64,000 nucleotides of DNA from Pirellulaceae bacterium (GTDB lineage Bacteria; Planctomycetota; Planctomycetia; Pirellulales; Pirellulaceae): the NCBI GenBank assembly GCA_028280445.1, contig JANQLU010000037.1, forward strand, positions 1 through 64,000, in the 5' to 3' direction. A model generated the notes under the pieces. It did not search any database. It worked only from the letters and a program-made list of their open reading frames with translations, and was not told where the DNA came from. Positions 33,946 to 42,750 of the stretch are shown one piece after another. How positions within the stretch are numbered: the first letter of the stretch is position 1; each line of letters begins with the position of its first letter. The translations under genes were made by a program, and so were the position numbers.

Positions 33946-35484
33946 ATGAGAACCGTAATTTTTTTAATCACCATCTCGATTCTGTCATCGCCCGCTTTTG
34001 CTCAACATGATGAAGCTCGCAATGCAGTGCGATTGATTGCCGCAGGCAAGTACCAGCAGGTTGAAAAAACGCTTTCCAAACCCAAAAATCCTTTGGCTGG
34101 TAACGCTGAATTGCATTTTGTCAAAATGCTCAATGGGTTAGCCCAAAGCAAAACTCAAGAGGCGTTTGTTGAGGCCAAAAAAGCTGTCGAGGCCGGGTTG
34201 CCGTTTGAAAGACTTCTGATTGGCCCAAAAGCAGAACTGGCCAAGTTGCACGCTTTGCCGGCGTTTGCCCAATGGAAAAAGCAATTCAAAGTATCCAATG
34301 TCATTGCCGGCCCGATGATCGGCCGGGTGACCTCCAATTCTGTCTCGTTTTGGTTGCGCACAAATACGCCAGATAAATTTGACATCCGAATCTTTAATGC
34401 AAACGAAGGTCATTCCGACAAACGACAAATCGTAACTCGCGGGCGCGATGACAATACAGGTATTTTGTCCTTCGACAAATTGAAGCCTGATACGGTTTAT
34501 CAATATGAGATTGAAAATACGTCGCTCAAGGGCACAATCAAAACTCGCCCACGAAATGGCACGGCGTCAAAATTCAAAGTGGCTTTTGGCGGCGGAGCTG
34601 GCTACGTTCCCAAATGGGAATACATGTGGGACACCATCAGAAAACATCAGCCTGATGCGATGTTGATGTTGGGCGACAATGTCTATATCGACCAGCCGCA
34701 ATTTTCGCTCTGCCAACATTACTGCTATTACCGACGTCAATGTCGTCCAGAGTGGAAGCGGTTTACCGCGAGTGTCCCGATCTATTCCATCTGGGATGAC
34801 CACGATTTCGCAACCAACGACTGCAACAACGGACCACACAAAAATAAACCCGCGTGGAAACCCAAAGTCTGGAACACGTTCAAGCAAAATTGGATCAATC
34901 CAGGTTACGGCGGAGGCGAGGAAAACCCCGGCTGTTGGTACGACTTCCAAATCGGAGACGTTCATTTCATAATGCTCGACGGTCGCTACTATCGGCACCG
35001 TGAAGGCAAAACCATGTTGGGCCCAGTTCAAAAAGCATGGCTGCTGAAAACACTCAAAGCTTCAAAATCAACCTTCAAAATCCTGGTTTCTCCGGTTCCG
35101 TTTACACCCAAAATCAAGCCGGGCAGCAAAGATCCCTGGGATGGCTTTCCGGAAGAACGCGAAGAAATTTTTGGATTCATTGGCAAGGAAAAGATCGAAG
35201 GTGTTTTTCTGGTTGCTGCCGATCGACATCGAACGGACCTGCGAAAAATCCGTCGACCGAAAAGCTATGATCTTTATGAATTCATGAGTTCGCGGCTGAC
35301 CAATCGACACACGCATCGGGTCGTTAAAACAGACGGGCTGATCTGGGGCTACAACAAAACCTGCTCGTTTGGCCTGATGGAATTTGATACCACCAAAAAA
35401 GACCCCGAGGTCGTCATGAAGTGTGTCTCAATCGATGGCAAAGTGATCCACAAGTACACATTGAAGCGAAGCGTTTTGAAATAG
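33946..35484 (+). CDS. PhoD-like metallophosphatase, secreted
   Basis: A 512-residue exported protein: signal peptide (1-19), a helical N-terminal part of about 100 residues, a fibronectin-like domain near residues 125-200 (GRVTSNSVSFWLRT), then the PhoD metallophosphatase domain. Its metal-site motifs are visible: MLGDNVYID, SIWDDHDF, IMLDGRYYR and AADRHRTDL. PhoD enzymes are phosphodi- and monoesterases with Fe/Ca centres active outside the cytoplasm, important under phosphate limitation. No Pho box was recognised. The gene stands alone between divergent and convergent neighbours. Confidence 0.9.
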   Translation: MRTVIFLITISILSSPAFAQHDEARNAVRLIAAGKYQQVEKTLSKPKNPLAGNAELHFVKMLNGLAQSKTQEAFVEAKKAVEAGLPFERLLIGPKAELAKLHALPAFAQWKKQFKVSNVIAGPMIGRVTSNSVSFWLRTNTPDKFDIRIFNANEGHSDKRQIVTRGRDDNTGILSFDKLKPDTVYQYEIENTSLKGTIKTRPRNGTASKFKVAFGGGAGYVPKWEYMWDTIRKHQPDAMLMLGDNVYIDQPQFSLCQHYCYYRRQCRPEWKRFTASVPIYSIWDDHDFATNDCNNGPHKNKPAWKPKVWNTFKQNWINPGYGGGEENPGCWYDFQIGDVHFIMLDGRYYRHREGKTMLGPVQKAWLLKTLKASKSTFKILVSPVPFTPKIKPGSKDPWDGFPEEREEIFGFIGKEKIEGVFLVAADRHRTDLRKIRRPKSYDLYEFMSSRLTNRHTHRVVKTDGLIWGYNKTCSFGLMEFDTTKKDPEVVMKCVSIDGKVIHKYTLKRSVLK

Positions 35485-35593
35485 TTCTAACGAACGTTGC
35501 TGGCCAACGGACGTCACGACTCACAATAATGGACTTGGGCATCACTCGCTCACCCCTTTGTGTTTCATGTTTGTGTTGAATCTGATTTCCCTG

Positions 35594-36829
35594 TTATTGA
35601 TCGTTCAGTTGTTTCGCGATTTCAAATATCTTTGCGAGACCTTCCGGCATTTTGTCATTTAATGCAAGCTGGAGAAAATTCAAATCGTGATTGTGTTTTT
35701 CAAAAACAAATGTCTTGAGGTTGGTTTTTCCCAGCGTTTCAAACCGGCGTTTTAAGTCATGGACGCCGTTGACGTCGACATTGGCGTCCGCTGTACCGTG
35801 AAACACGTAAATCGGGATCTTCAATCGAGTCAAACGGGTCTTGTTGGATTCCAGTGAAAAATGTTCGCGAAGCCACTGGCTTGTGATGCGAAAATAATTC
35901 TTCCAGATCCAGGCGTCATCTTTGGCGGTCGTTTTTTTCAACAACGTCTCGTAAACTGGCTTGACTCGTTGGGCAAAATCGGCGGCAACCAAACGACCGT
36001 CCTGGTTGGCATCCAATATCTTGAATGCCGTGCCCTGCATCACTCGTTTTCGATACATCGCCGGTCGCTGCTTGTCGGATTCGTATTCTTCCTGGGTAAT
36101 TTCTCCGTCACCATTGGCGTCAAAATAGGGAGCAATGTTGGTCATCGAAGAAGCTCCGGAGAACTGCCATTTGATAATATCAAACAAGTTTTCGTGAGCG
36201 TATCCAGCCAGTAACAGGGCGTCGACATGTCCAGGTGCCTGTTCGGCGACCAGCGAAGCGATCATCGTTCCTTCGCTCCAACCAAACAAAACAATCGAAG
36301 CGTTTTTGAAGCGTTTGTCTTTTTTGAAATACTTGATCGTCCCGATCAAATCGCGAACTTCGATGCTCGGCAGCACTTTGGCATATTTCTGTTTGTCGAT
36401 TTTGTCAAAATAAGGAGGCGAATCGCCAATCGTAACACCCCGTTTGTTGTACGAAAACATGGCGACGCCGCGATCATTAAAGCGTTTGCCAAACAAATCA
36501 AAATAGTTGAATTTTTTCGAGCCGAATTGACGTTTGTTCAGATAGGTGCCGGGCCCTGTTCCATGCACAAACAGAATCAATGTTTTGATCGATTGATCAC
36601 GCTTGGTCCCTGGCAAATAAAGTTGACCTTTCAATTTTTCGCGATCAAACAATTCAATTTCAACCATTTCTGTTTGATGTTTTGGTGAGGAACTGGTGGA
36701 TTGTTTGTGTTTCGCTTCAGTTTTTTTCGACTCCGTTTTCTGTGCGAAAATCCGGGACGATTCCTCAAACGTGTCTGAAACAAAAACAAAAGAGATCGCC
36801 AAAACAACAACACTGGTCAATCGCAACAT
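35594..36829 (-). CDS. Exported alpha/beta hydrolase with an EF-hand pair in the lid
   Basis: A 411-residue exported hydrolase. A signal peptide and a Ser/Lys-rich linker are followed by an alpha/beta-hydrolase core: LFVHGTGPG (oxyanion loop), FGWSEGT (nucleophile Ser), the acid in HGTADANVD, and the His in KHNHDL. Between core strands six and seven lie two EF-hand loops, FDANGDGEITQEEY and LDANQDGRLVAADF, with the standard 12-residue calcium ligands (D-x-N/D-x-D-G). So calcium probably orders the lid. TTG at 36844 is possible, but the ATG at 36829 fits the signal peptide better. Substrate unknown. Confidence 0.83.
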   Translation of the reverse strand: MLRLTSVVVLAISFVFVSDTFEESSRIFAQKTESKKTEAKHKQSTSSSPKHQTEMVEIELFDREKLKGQLYLPGTKRDQSIKTLILFVHGTGPGTYLNKRQFGSKKFNYFDLFGKRFNDRGVAMFSYNKRGVTIGDSPPYFDKIDKQKYAKVLPSIEVRDLIGTIKYFKKDKRFKNASIVLFGWSEGTMIASLVAEQAPGHVDALLLAGYAHENLFDIIKWQFSGASSMTNIAPYFDANGDGEITQEEYESDKQRPAMYRKRVMQGTAFKILDANQDGRLVAADFAQRVKPVYETLLKKTTAKDDAWIWKNYFRITSQWLREHFSLESNKTRLTRLKIPIYVFHGTADANVDVNGVHDLKRRFETLGKTNLKTFVFEKHNHDLNFLQLALNDKMPEGLAKIFEIAKQLNDQ

Positions 36830-36979
36830 CACGGACCCCGGCAAAAGAAGATTTTCTCCAAAGACTGAACTGAAAACTTAACTCAAGCTGAATCAAATCT
36901 CAAGCAAAGACTTTGAATCCATGGCACGTCGACCTCCCGGGCCGTGCATTTGAACTCGGTGTTAAATGCGAGTAGTTTT

Positions 36980-37018
36980 GCGCGGTCAAACCATTCGCTG
37001 GCGCTTCGTGCTTGTATC
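36980..37018. repeat. Half copy of inverted repeat B
   Basis: GCGCGGTCAAACCATTCGCT then GGCGCTTCGTGCTTGTATCA matches the centre and right arm of family B with a few changes. The left arm is absent. Confidence 0.65.
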
Positions 37019-37041
37019 AGTTAGGTTTTGATGCATTGCCG

Positions 37042-37740
37042 TCAAGCTAAATCGAACAGCATGATTTCTGCGTCTTGCGAAGCGACAATGGACAGCGTCC
37101 GTTCATTGGAAATCGCGGCACCGTCGCTGGGGCCAAGTGAATTTCCGTTGACCGCAACGTTTCCAGAAAATACTTGTAGCCAACCGTATCGACCGTTTTT
37201 CAGTTCAAAACGGACTTCACCGTCTGCAGAAAGTTTTGACAAATAAACTTTGGCGTCTGCGTTTATCATCAAGGAACCTTCAGCACCATTCGGTGAAGCA
37301 ACGAGTCGCAGACGATTTGCTTTTTCACGGTCGTCAAATTCGCGCTGCTCGTAACTCGGTTCGATGTCTCGTTCGTTTGGAACCAGCCAAATCTGGTAAA
37401 AGTGAACGGATTCGTTTTCTGATGGGTTGAATTCACTATGAGTGATCCCCCGGCCAGCCGAGATTCGTTGGAATTCGCCCGGACGCAGCACTGCGCCATT
37501 TCCCATGCTGTCCTTGTGCTCCAGAGCACCCGACAGGACGTAGGAAATAATCTCCATATTGTCGTGAGCGTGAGTCCCGAATCCTTTGGCTGGGGCGACG
37601 CGGTCTTCGTTCATCACACGCAAACTACGGAATCCCATTTGTTGGGGATCGCGATATCCCGCAAACGAAAACGTGTGGTTGGTATCCAGCCAACCGTGGT
37701 CGGCGTGGCCACGATCGGCTGCCTTTCGAACGGTAATCAT
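37042..37740 (-). CDS. Pirin family protein
   Basis: A 232-residue cupin of the pirin type. The N-terminal cupin contains the metal ligands in GFGTHAHDNMEIISYVLSG (two His and a Glu) followed by EHKDSMGN and AGRGITHSEFN, which provides the last His. The C-terminal cupin is degenerate. Bacterial pirins such as YhhW have quercetin 2,3-dioxygenase activity, and others are redox-sensing regulators. It starts two bases after the DoxX gene and shares its MarR-controlled promoter. A role in handling aromatic or quinone stress is inferred. Confidence 0.92.
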   Translation of the reverse strand: MITVRKAADRGHADHGWLDTNHTFSFAGYRDPQQMGFRSLRVMNEDRVAPAKGFGTHAHDNMEIISYVLSGALEHKDSMGNGAVLRPGEFQRISAGRGITHSEFNPSENESVHFYQIWLVPNERDIEPSYEQREFDDREKANRLRLVASPNGAEGSLMINADAKVYLSKLSADGEVRFELKNGRYGWLQVFSGNVAVNGNSLGPSDGAAISNERTLSIVASQDAEIMLFDLA

Positions 37741-37742
37741 TC

Positions 37743-38180
37743 CTATTCTCCATTGTTTTTCGTCGACGAATTTCGGTTATCCAAACTTCCCGACCCCGAT
37801 CCGTTGGCGACAATCATCAACATCGCACCCATCAGCCCAAGGTTTTTCATGAACTGAATCATTTGCATTTGAAAGTCTTGCGAATCAGGATCGTATGTCC
37901 AGAAATCGTGAAAGAAGTAGGTTGCTAAAATCAAAAACACGACCAGCAGCCCCGCGCCAATCCGAGCCCGATAGCCAAGTACAACAGAAATTCCGCCTGC
38001 CAACAAAAAAGCGATCGCCCCGGCAAGTAGGATGTTGGGCATCGGCACTCCGTTGGCGGTCATGTACTCGACGGTTCCGCCGTAATCCGGGATTTTTTTA
38101 CCGAGCGCACTCATCAAAAAAATGGTTGCCAACATGACTCGGCCGACGATGGTGATGACAGATTTGACTGGTTCGTTCAT
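37743..38180 (-). CDS. DoxX family membrane protein
   Basis: A 145-residue protein with four transmembrane helices and the DoxX signature near its start (GRVMLATIFLMSALGKK). DoxX-type proteins take part in quinone-linked or redox stress functions. The ATG at 38180 has GGAG seven bases upstream; the frame extends to 38252 but without a site. Pirin follows with a two-base gap. The promoter 110 bases upstream contains the palindrome recognised (by inference) by the MarR protein encoded next to it. Confidence 0.9.
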   Translation of the reverse strand: MNEPVKSVITIVGRVMLATIFLMSALGKKIPDYGGTVEYMTANGVPMPNILLAGAIAFLLAGGISVVLGYRARIGAGLLVVFLILATYFFHDFWTYDPDSQDFQMQMIQFMKNLGLMGAMLMIVANGSGSGSLDNRNSSTKNNGE

Positions 38181-38287
38181 TTTGTTCTCCGTGCAATTCG
38201 TGTTTTGAAGTGTGATCGGATTCAAAAAACTATTTTTTTTTCTTGAATTCAAATAACGGACGTTGGCCCGGGCGTGTCATTACGCTG

Positions 38288-38316
38288 AAAATATGTTGCA
38301 ACATATAATTAAGCAA
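38288..38316 (-). promoter_or_regulatory. MarR-controlled promoter of doxX-pirin
   Basis: On the minus strand: -35 TTGCTT (38316-38311), 17-bp spacer, -10 TATTTT (38293-38288). The spacer carries the perfect 16-bp palindrome ATATGTTGCAACATAT (38291-38306), so a bound repressor would cover the promoter. Confidence 0.7.
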
Positions 38317-38329
38317 AAAAATTCGTGGC

Positions 38330-38818
38330 TCATTGCCGCGATTTGAATAAAAGTTCATTTAAAAGCTTGAGTTCTTTTTTTGTGAGCTGTTGAAATTGCG
38401 ATTGATGCAGCCGAATTACGGGTTTGTCCAGTTTTCTCAGCAGTGCTTTGCCGGTCGGCGTCAAAGTAATCCAGACAACCCTTCGATCTGCGGCACATTG
38501 TTCCCGTTTGACCAATCCCGCCTTGTCCAGCCGCACGATCAGTCGCGAAATGTCGGTTTGCTCGGTGACCATTCGCTCGGCAATCTGATGAATATGCATG
38601 GGTTTGCCGTGGCCGCGCAAGATCCTCAACGCGTTGTATTGAGCGTCTGAGATTCCGTGTTCTTTGAACAGTTTGGCAAATTCCCCTGTCAACAGACTGT
38701 GAGTTCGAACCAGGTTCAAAAAAGCTTCCTGTTGTGGATTGTCAAAACCCTGGCGTTTTTGCAATTCACCGCTCAGCCCAGCTACTGAGCCCTTCGAATT
38801 TTTCTTGGGAGAAACCAT
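38330..38818 (-). CDS. MarR family transcriptional regulator
   Basis: A 162-residue regulator of the MarR winged-helix family: QYNALRILRGHGKPMHIHQIAERM (helices), then VTEQTDISRLIVRLDKAGLVKREQ with the wing CAADRRVVWITLTPTG. No redox Cys pair typical of OhrR is present; a single Cys lies before the wing. It is encoded upstream of doxX-pirin on the same strand, and both have promoters of the same design with a shared palindrome. It most probably represses itself, doxX-pirin and the SnoaL-like gene at 48667. Confidence 0.9.
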   Translation of the reverse strand: MVSPKKNSKGSVAGLSGELQKRQGFDNPQQEAFLNLVRTHSLLTGEFAKLFKEHGISDAQYNALRILRGHGKPMHIHQIAERMVTEQTDISRLIVRLDKAGLVKREQCAADRRVVWITLTPTGKALLRKLDKPVIRLHQSQFQQLTKKELKLLNELLFKSRQ

Positions 38819-38824
38819 ACGCTA

Positions 38825-38853
38825 TTTATATGTTATAACACATTGTTTGTCAA
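38825..38853 (-). promoter_or_regulatory. Autoregulated promoter of the MarR gene
   Basis: Minus strand: -35 TTGACA (38853-38848), 17-bp spacer, -10 TATAAA (38830-38825). The operator ATGTGTTATAACATAT (38843-38828) fills the spacer. The start codon is only about seven bases beyond the -10 box, so the transcript may be leaderless or nearly so. Confidence 0.7.
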
Positions 38854-39114
38854 TAGCGTTTCAGATTCGCTGTTGGTTGCCAATCCGGATGCTTGGAGAC
38901 ATTGTTGTGTTGCGCCTGCCAGCACCATTTAGCACGGATTGTCACGTGTCAAAACCGCACATTGAGAGTGCAGCAAACAATGTAGATGAGCAATGCGCGC
39001 CCCGCCCAGCTTTGGCACGCCGCTTGCAACCAACATCATTTGCAACCCAGCGGCAGTTGGACACAGCCGACGAATTGTTTTCACAAATTCAAAAAAAAGT
39101 AGAGGGCGTAAGCG

Positions 39115-39582
39115 ATGAACCAGGAATTGCTCAATCAAATTGTTTCTATTATTGACAATGTCAACGACATGACGATTGCCACCGTGCGCTCAGATGGTTT
39201 TCCGCAGGCAACAACGGTCAGCTATATGAACGACAGTTTGAACATCTATTTTATGGCCGGTGCTGATTCGCAAAAGGCAGAGAACATTGAGCGGAATAAC
39301 AAAGTGTCGTTGACCATCAACCGTGAATATGACAACTGGAACGAGATCGAAGGCCTGTCTATGGGCGCTTTGGCTCATCGAGTAGCCGATCCTGTCGAGA
39401 TGGAAAAGATCGGACAGTTGCTGTTAAAGAAATTTCCTGAAGCCGCGGAATTTGAAAACAGCGTCGACATCAACAACGTTGCCTTCTTCCGTTTGGAACC
39501 GGTCGTCATTTCACTGCTCGACTACTCAAAAGGGTTTGGACATTGCCAATTGCTGGATGTATCAGACGTCTCGATCGTTTGA
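39115..39582 (+). CDS. Pyridoxamine 5'-phosphate oxidase-like FMN-binding protein
   Basis: A 155-residue split-barrel protein: MTIATVRSDGFPQATTVSYMND in the first strands and the YFMAGADSQKAENIERNNKVSLTIN block are typical of the PNPOx-like/general-stress FMN-binding family. These proteins bind FMN or F420 and reduce small molecules. A GAGGG lies shortly before the ATG. It is followed 39 bases later by the ketopantoate-reductase-like gene and probably shares its transcript. Specific substrate unknown. Confidence 0.87.
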   Translation: MNQELLNQIVSIIDNVNDMTIATVRSDGFPQATTVSYMNDSLNIYFMAGADSQKAENIERNNKVSLTINREYDNWNEIEGLSMGALAHRVADPVEMEKIGQLLLKKFPEAAEFENSVDINNVAFFRLEPVVISLLDYSKGFGHCQLLDVSDVSIV

Positions 39583-39621
39583 CAGCCTGGAGCAACGAGC
39601 ATCGAAAAAGGGGGTGGCAGC

Positions 39622-40635
39622 ATGAAGATTCTGGTTTATGGGGCGGGCAATATTGGATGTATCTATGCCGCGATGCTGAATCGCACCGGACATGACGTTG
39701 CAATCCTGGCGCGAGGAAAGCGCCTGATGGAGATTGGCGAACGCGGAATTGTTTTGCGTGAGTTTCAAAGTGGAACGACGACAACGACGAAAGTCAAAGT
39801 TGTCGGTCGACTCAATCTCCGAGACGCGTATGATCTGGTCCTGGTCGTCTTACCCAAACAGCATGTTGAGGAAGTCTTGCCAATCTTGGCCGCCAATCGC
39901 CAAACTCCAAATGTAATGTTTTTTGGAAACAACGCGTCTGGCAGTGCAGCGATGATTGAAGCGCTGGGCCGCGAGCGGGTAATGCTGGGTTTTCCAGGAG
40001 CAGCAGCGATCAACAACGATGAAACGATTCAATTCTTGATTCTGTCGGGGCGAGAACAACCAACAACGATTGGCGAAATCGATGGTTCAAAATCGAAACG
40101 AATTCTCGAATTCTGTTCAATATTCCGCTTGGCGGGGTTTCCCATGTCGATTTCTACCAACATTGACGCTTGGCTCAAGACTCACGTTGCAGAAATCAGC
40201 CCGACTGCATGCGCGTTATATATGTGCGGCGGCGATATCCAAAAACTTGCTCGGACACCCGAAGCGTTGAAGCTCATGCTTCGCGCGGTTCGTGAAGGCC
40301 ACGGTGTTTTGTCGAAACTCGGTATTCCGATCACACCGCGGAGCCATAGAGTCTTCCGATGGTTGCCAGAGTCTTTGTTGCTGTTCCTGGCGAAACGGAA
40401 GATGAACGACCCATCGATGCAAATCAAAATCGGACACGCGATGGCTGCACGCCACGAGATGAAAGTAATCGCTGGCGAGTTTGAAACATTGATTCGTCAA
40501 TCAGGTTTGGCAACTCCGTCGATCGATATCCTTCGTCGTTGTTTGGATTCAACCGATCCGGATGACAACGAAACAGCGAATGATTCCGACAACGAAGCGC
40601 ACGCTCGCGATGTAAGTCGTAGTGTGTTGTCTTGA
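39622..40635 (+). CDS. Ketopantoate reductase-like (ApbA/PanE fold) protein
   Basis: A 337-residue protein with the ApbA/PanE N-terminal Rossmann domain: ILVYGAGNIGCIYAAML at 3-19, then ILARGKRL. The C-terminal helical domain carries the usual Lys in WLKTHVAEISP. True ketopantoate reductases are about 300 residues; the extra C-terminal 30 residues here are acidic and disordered-looking. AGGGGGTGG precedes the ATG. The neighbour is a PNPOx-like flavoprotein. It may be a paralogue acting on another 2-oxo acid instead of being the pantothenate enzyme. Confidence 0.82.
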   Translation: MKILVYGAGNIGCIYAAMLNRTGHDVAILARGKRLMEIGERGIVLREFQSGTTTTTKVKVVGRLNLRDAYDLVLVVLPKQHVEEVLPILAANRQTPNVMFFGNNASGSAAMIEALGRERVMLGFPGAAAINNDETIQFLILSGREQPTTIGEIDGSKSKRILEFCSIFRLAGFPMSISTNIDAWLKTHVAEISPTACALYMCGGDIQKLARTPEALKLMLRAVREGHGVLSKLGIPITPRSHRVFRWLPESLLLFLAKRKMNDPSMQIKIGHAMAARHEMKVIAGEFETLIRQSGLATPSIDILRRCLDSTDPDDNETANDSDNEAHARDVSRSVLS

Positions 40636-40638
40636 TTG

Positions 40639-41256
40639 TTAAGCGGAGGGCCGACATCGTCGACGCCTGGCCAGAATTGTCAACATTCCCACGCAGATCA
40701 AGAGCCCACTGGCCGGTTCTGGTATGGCGACGCCAATCACAAACGAATTTCCACCGCTGATGATGTGGTCTGCTCGGAATGGATTAGACCCGCTGTCCAA
40801 TAAAGTGATGCCTCCGACCGATGAAGGTTCCGACGACGTAAACATGACGCCGTAATCAAAACTCGGTGTCGGCTCTAAAAAAACAAACTGTTCGTTGACC
40901 CCTGCTGCATCAGGAGTACCGGTCATAAAAATTTCCGTAGCCGAAGCCATGAATCCTTGCGCAACATTGGTTCCGGAAATAAAACCACGGACACTATTGC
41001 CGGGGTTCAGATTAAAAGTTCGTTCATTTGATTTGTAGTCGATCGACCAGTCGATGATGTTGGTAGCGATCAATTCCCCGATCGTCCCATCGGTCGTAAT
41101 CGTTCCGCCAATCAGTTCCCAGTTTGCAGAATTGAAATCTGAATTGGAAACAATGCGATAAATAATATCTCCGCGGAAAATCACCGGAGTCACCAAGGTG
41201 ACGACGACAAAAATCAAAAATCTGATTGACCGGCTGCAAAACAACGATGTCGACAC
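40639..41256 (-). CDS. Small PEP-CTERM protein
   Basis: A 205-residue exported protein: signal sequence at the start, a beta-rich middle without known motif, and a C-terminal PEP-CTERM anchor (IPEPASG, hydrophobic helix, RRRR). The start is probably GTG at 41256, eight bases after AGAGG; an upstream GTG at 41265 overlaps that site. It is likely exported and processed by exosortase, like the protein at 21418-22860. It converges with the ketopantoate-reductase-like gene, with three bases between stop codons. Confidence 0.8.
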   Translation of the reverse strand: MSTSLFCSRSIRFLIFVVVTLVTPVIFRGDIIYRIVSNSDFNSANWELIGGTITTDGTIGELIATNIIDWSIDYKSNERTFNLNPGNSVRGFISGTNVAQGFMASATEIFMTGTPDAAGVNEQFVFLEPTPSFDYGVMFTSSEPSSVGGITLLDSGSNPFRADHIISGGNSFVIGVAIPEPASGLLICVGMLTILARRRRCRPSA

Positions 41257-41601
41257 GATGGTCACCTCTCCCCCAAATTCGAACAGGCTAGATGATAAAT
41301 CGAGTGAAATCCGTCGTCAATAATTTGGCGGCTGGTATTTCGGCGATTGTCAATCGAAGTATATGAATCGGCAATTTCCAATTAACTAATCGCCTTTTCC
41401 TCGCAACACGAACACGACGATTGGAGCAGGCCATGTGGAAATTTGGCGGAAAAACAGGTCGTGACCTAATTTTTACTGCCCTGCCCTTTCGTTGATTCGC
41501 ATCCATTTTTCTTGACAGCTGTTGACTCCACGAATCACACGACCGATACATGAGAGGGGGCAAAACACCTTTTCTCGATTCTTTTTTTTTGGCATGCAAC
41601 G
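41257..41601. other. Divergent intergenic region
   Basis: A 345-base gap between the PEP-CTERM gene and the VOC gene. TTGACAGCTGTTGACT near 41512 could supply a -35 box for the VOC gene, but no good -10 follows. No gene is supported. Confidence 0.35.
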
Positions 41602-42315
41602 ATGAACCATTTTGTTTGGGCTGACCTGTCGACTTATGACACGCGAAAATCGAAGACCTTTTACGAACAAGTTTTTGGTTGGAAATTTTATGACTCTGGC
41701 GGTTACTTTGTGGCCATGCAGGGCGCGGCGGAAATCGCTGGCCTGTTTGAGACGCCCGATTTTTTCAAAAAAATCAACATGCCTCACTTTTGGATGAGTT
41801 ATATCACGGTCGCTGATGCGCTCAAGACAGCCGAAATCGCCCGAGAATTTGACGATGCCAAAGTGGAACTGACGGATGATTTCTACGGTGGCAAAATCGC
41901 GTTGATCCGCGATCCACAAGGAGCTGGATTTACCGTCTACGATGGCGGCAAACTCGACAGCAAAAAGATCAAAACGGGGCATCTCATTTGGAACGAGCTG
42001 CATGTTTCCGATGTCACACGAGTGATTCCATTTTACGAGCGGCTTTTAGGCTGGAAGATCAACCCAAGTCAAACAACGGACAAATATCACATGTTCAATT
42101 CGGAACGTGAACACGTCGCTGACATCACGGTCATCCCGAATGAAATCAAAGGCAAGTATGAATATTGGGTGTGCACGTTTGGCGTTGACGATTTAAATCG
42201 CGCAAAACAGCAAATCATCAAAAATGGTGGAAACGTCATTTTTGACGAAGGCGAGCGAGTGATGATGCACGACAACTCCGGCGAAGCGTTCTTTTACATT
42301 CAATCCATTCGTTAA
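41602..42315 (+). CDS. Two-domain VOC (glyoxalase-like) protein
   Basis: A 237-residue protein made of two tandem vicinal-oxygen-chelate domains. Each begins with a similar strand and helix: FVWADLSTYDTRKSKTFYEQ and LIWNELHVSDVTRVIPFYER, each followed by a VFGWK or LLGWK turn. Family members include extradiol dioxygenases and glyoxalase-like detoxification proteins of the hydroxylase-annotated subgroup. Metal ligands of an active enzyme are only partly visible (His in LIWNELHV). It stands alone. Confidence 0.85.
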   Translation: MNHFVWADLSTYDTRKSKTFYEQVFGWKFYDSGGYFVAMQGAAEIAGLFETPDFFKKINMPHFWMSYITVADALKTAEIAREFDDAKVELTDDFYGGKIALIRDPQGAGFTVYDGGKLDSKKIKTGHLIWNELHVSDVTRVIPFYERLLGWKINPSQTTDKYHMFNSEREHVADITVIPNEIKGKYEYWVCTFGVDDLNRAKQQIIKNGGNVIFDEGERVMMHDNSGEAFFYIQSIR

Positions 42316-42370
42316 CGGGATCGGCGCCGTTTCACAAAACGCAGCCTGTTGTTTTTCACCGCAATCATAA

Positions 42371-42446
42371 GTGCGAAGCATGAGCGAGGGACGATGTTTT
42401 TGCTACCCGTCGGCGTGGTTGTAGTCCCTCGCTCACGCTTCGGGTT
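42371..42446. repeat. Inverted repeat, family C
   Basis: GCGAAGCATGAGCGAGGGAC on the left pairs with GTCCCTCGCTCACGCTTCGG on the right with few mismatches; the centre is about 31 bases. It occurs once in the window, directly before family D. Confidence 0.7.
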
Positions 42447-42473
42447 GCGATTTCATGTCGTACAAGTCAGGCG

Positions 42474-42588
42474 TCGAGTGCCACTGGCTCCGCCAGTGAT
42501 GTGGCTGGATAGTGGTTGTTAAGTTCTTCAATTGAATGCAAAACCGTGAGGCAATGTGCAAGTCACTGACGGAGCCTGTGGCACTCGA
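42474..42588. repeat. Inverted repeat, family D
   Basis: TCGAGTGCCACTGGCTCCGC (left) pairs with the complement in CACTGACGGAGCCTGTGGCA (right), arms of about 25 bases with two or three mismatches and a 65-base centre. It follows family C by under 30 bases. The centre has no gene. Confidence 0.7.
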
Positions 42589-42695
42589 TCTGCGCTTCGT
42601 ACTCGTATCAATCGCAATAATTACATAACTCTCACGCTTCGCAACTGTGATTCCTGCCATCAACATTACCCAATTCTGCGGAATTCGCTTGATTC

Positions 42696-42731
42696 TTGTT
42701 AATAAATATAATAAAATATTTTTATTAACAA
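42696..42731 (+). promoter_or_regulatory. AT-rich inverted repeat before the ArsR-like gene
   Basis: TTGTTAATAAATAT and ATATTTTTATTAACAA form a nearly perfect dyad around a short AT centre, 19 bases before the start codon at 42751. Its position and symmetry fit an operator/promoter of the ArsR-like regulator. Confidence 0.5.
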
Positions 42732-42750
42732 AAATGGGGCCCCTTTGGCA

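Noticed and set aside
38739-39155. Plus-strand ORF overlapping the MarR gene start and the PNPOx gene
   Set aside because: It overlaps two solid genes and has no recognisable domain.
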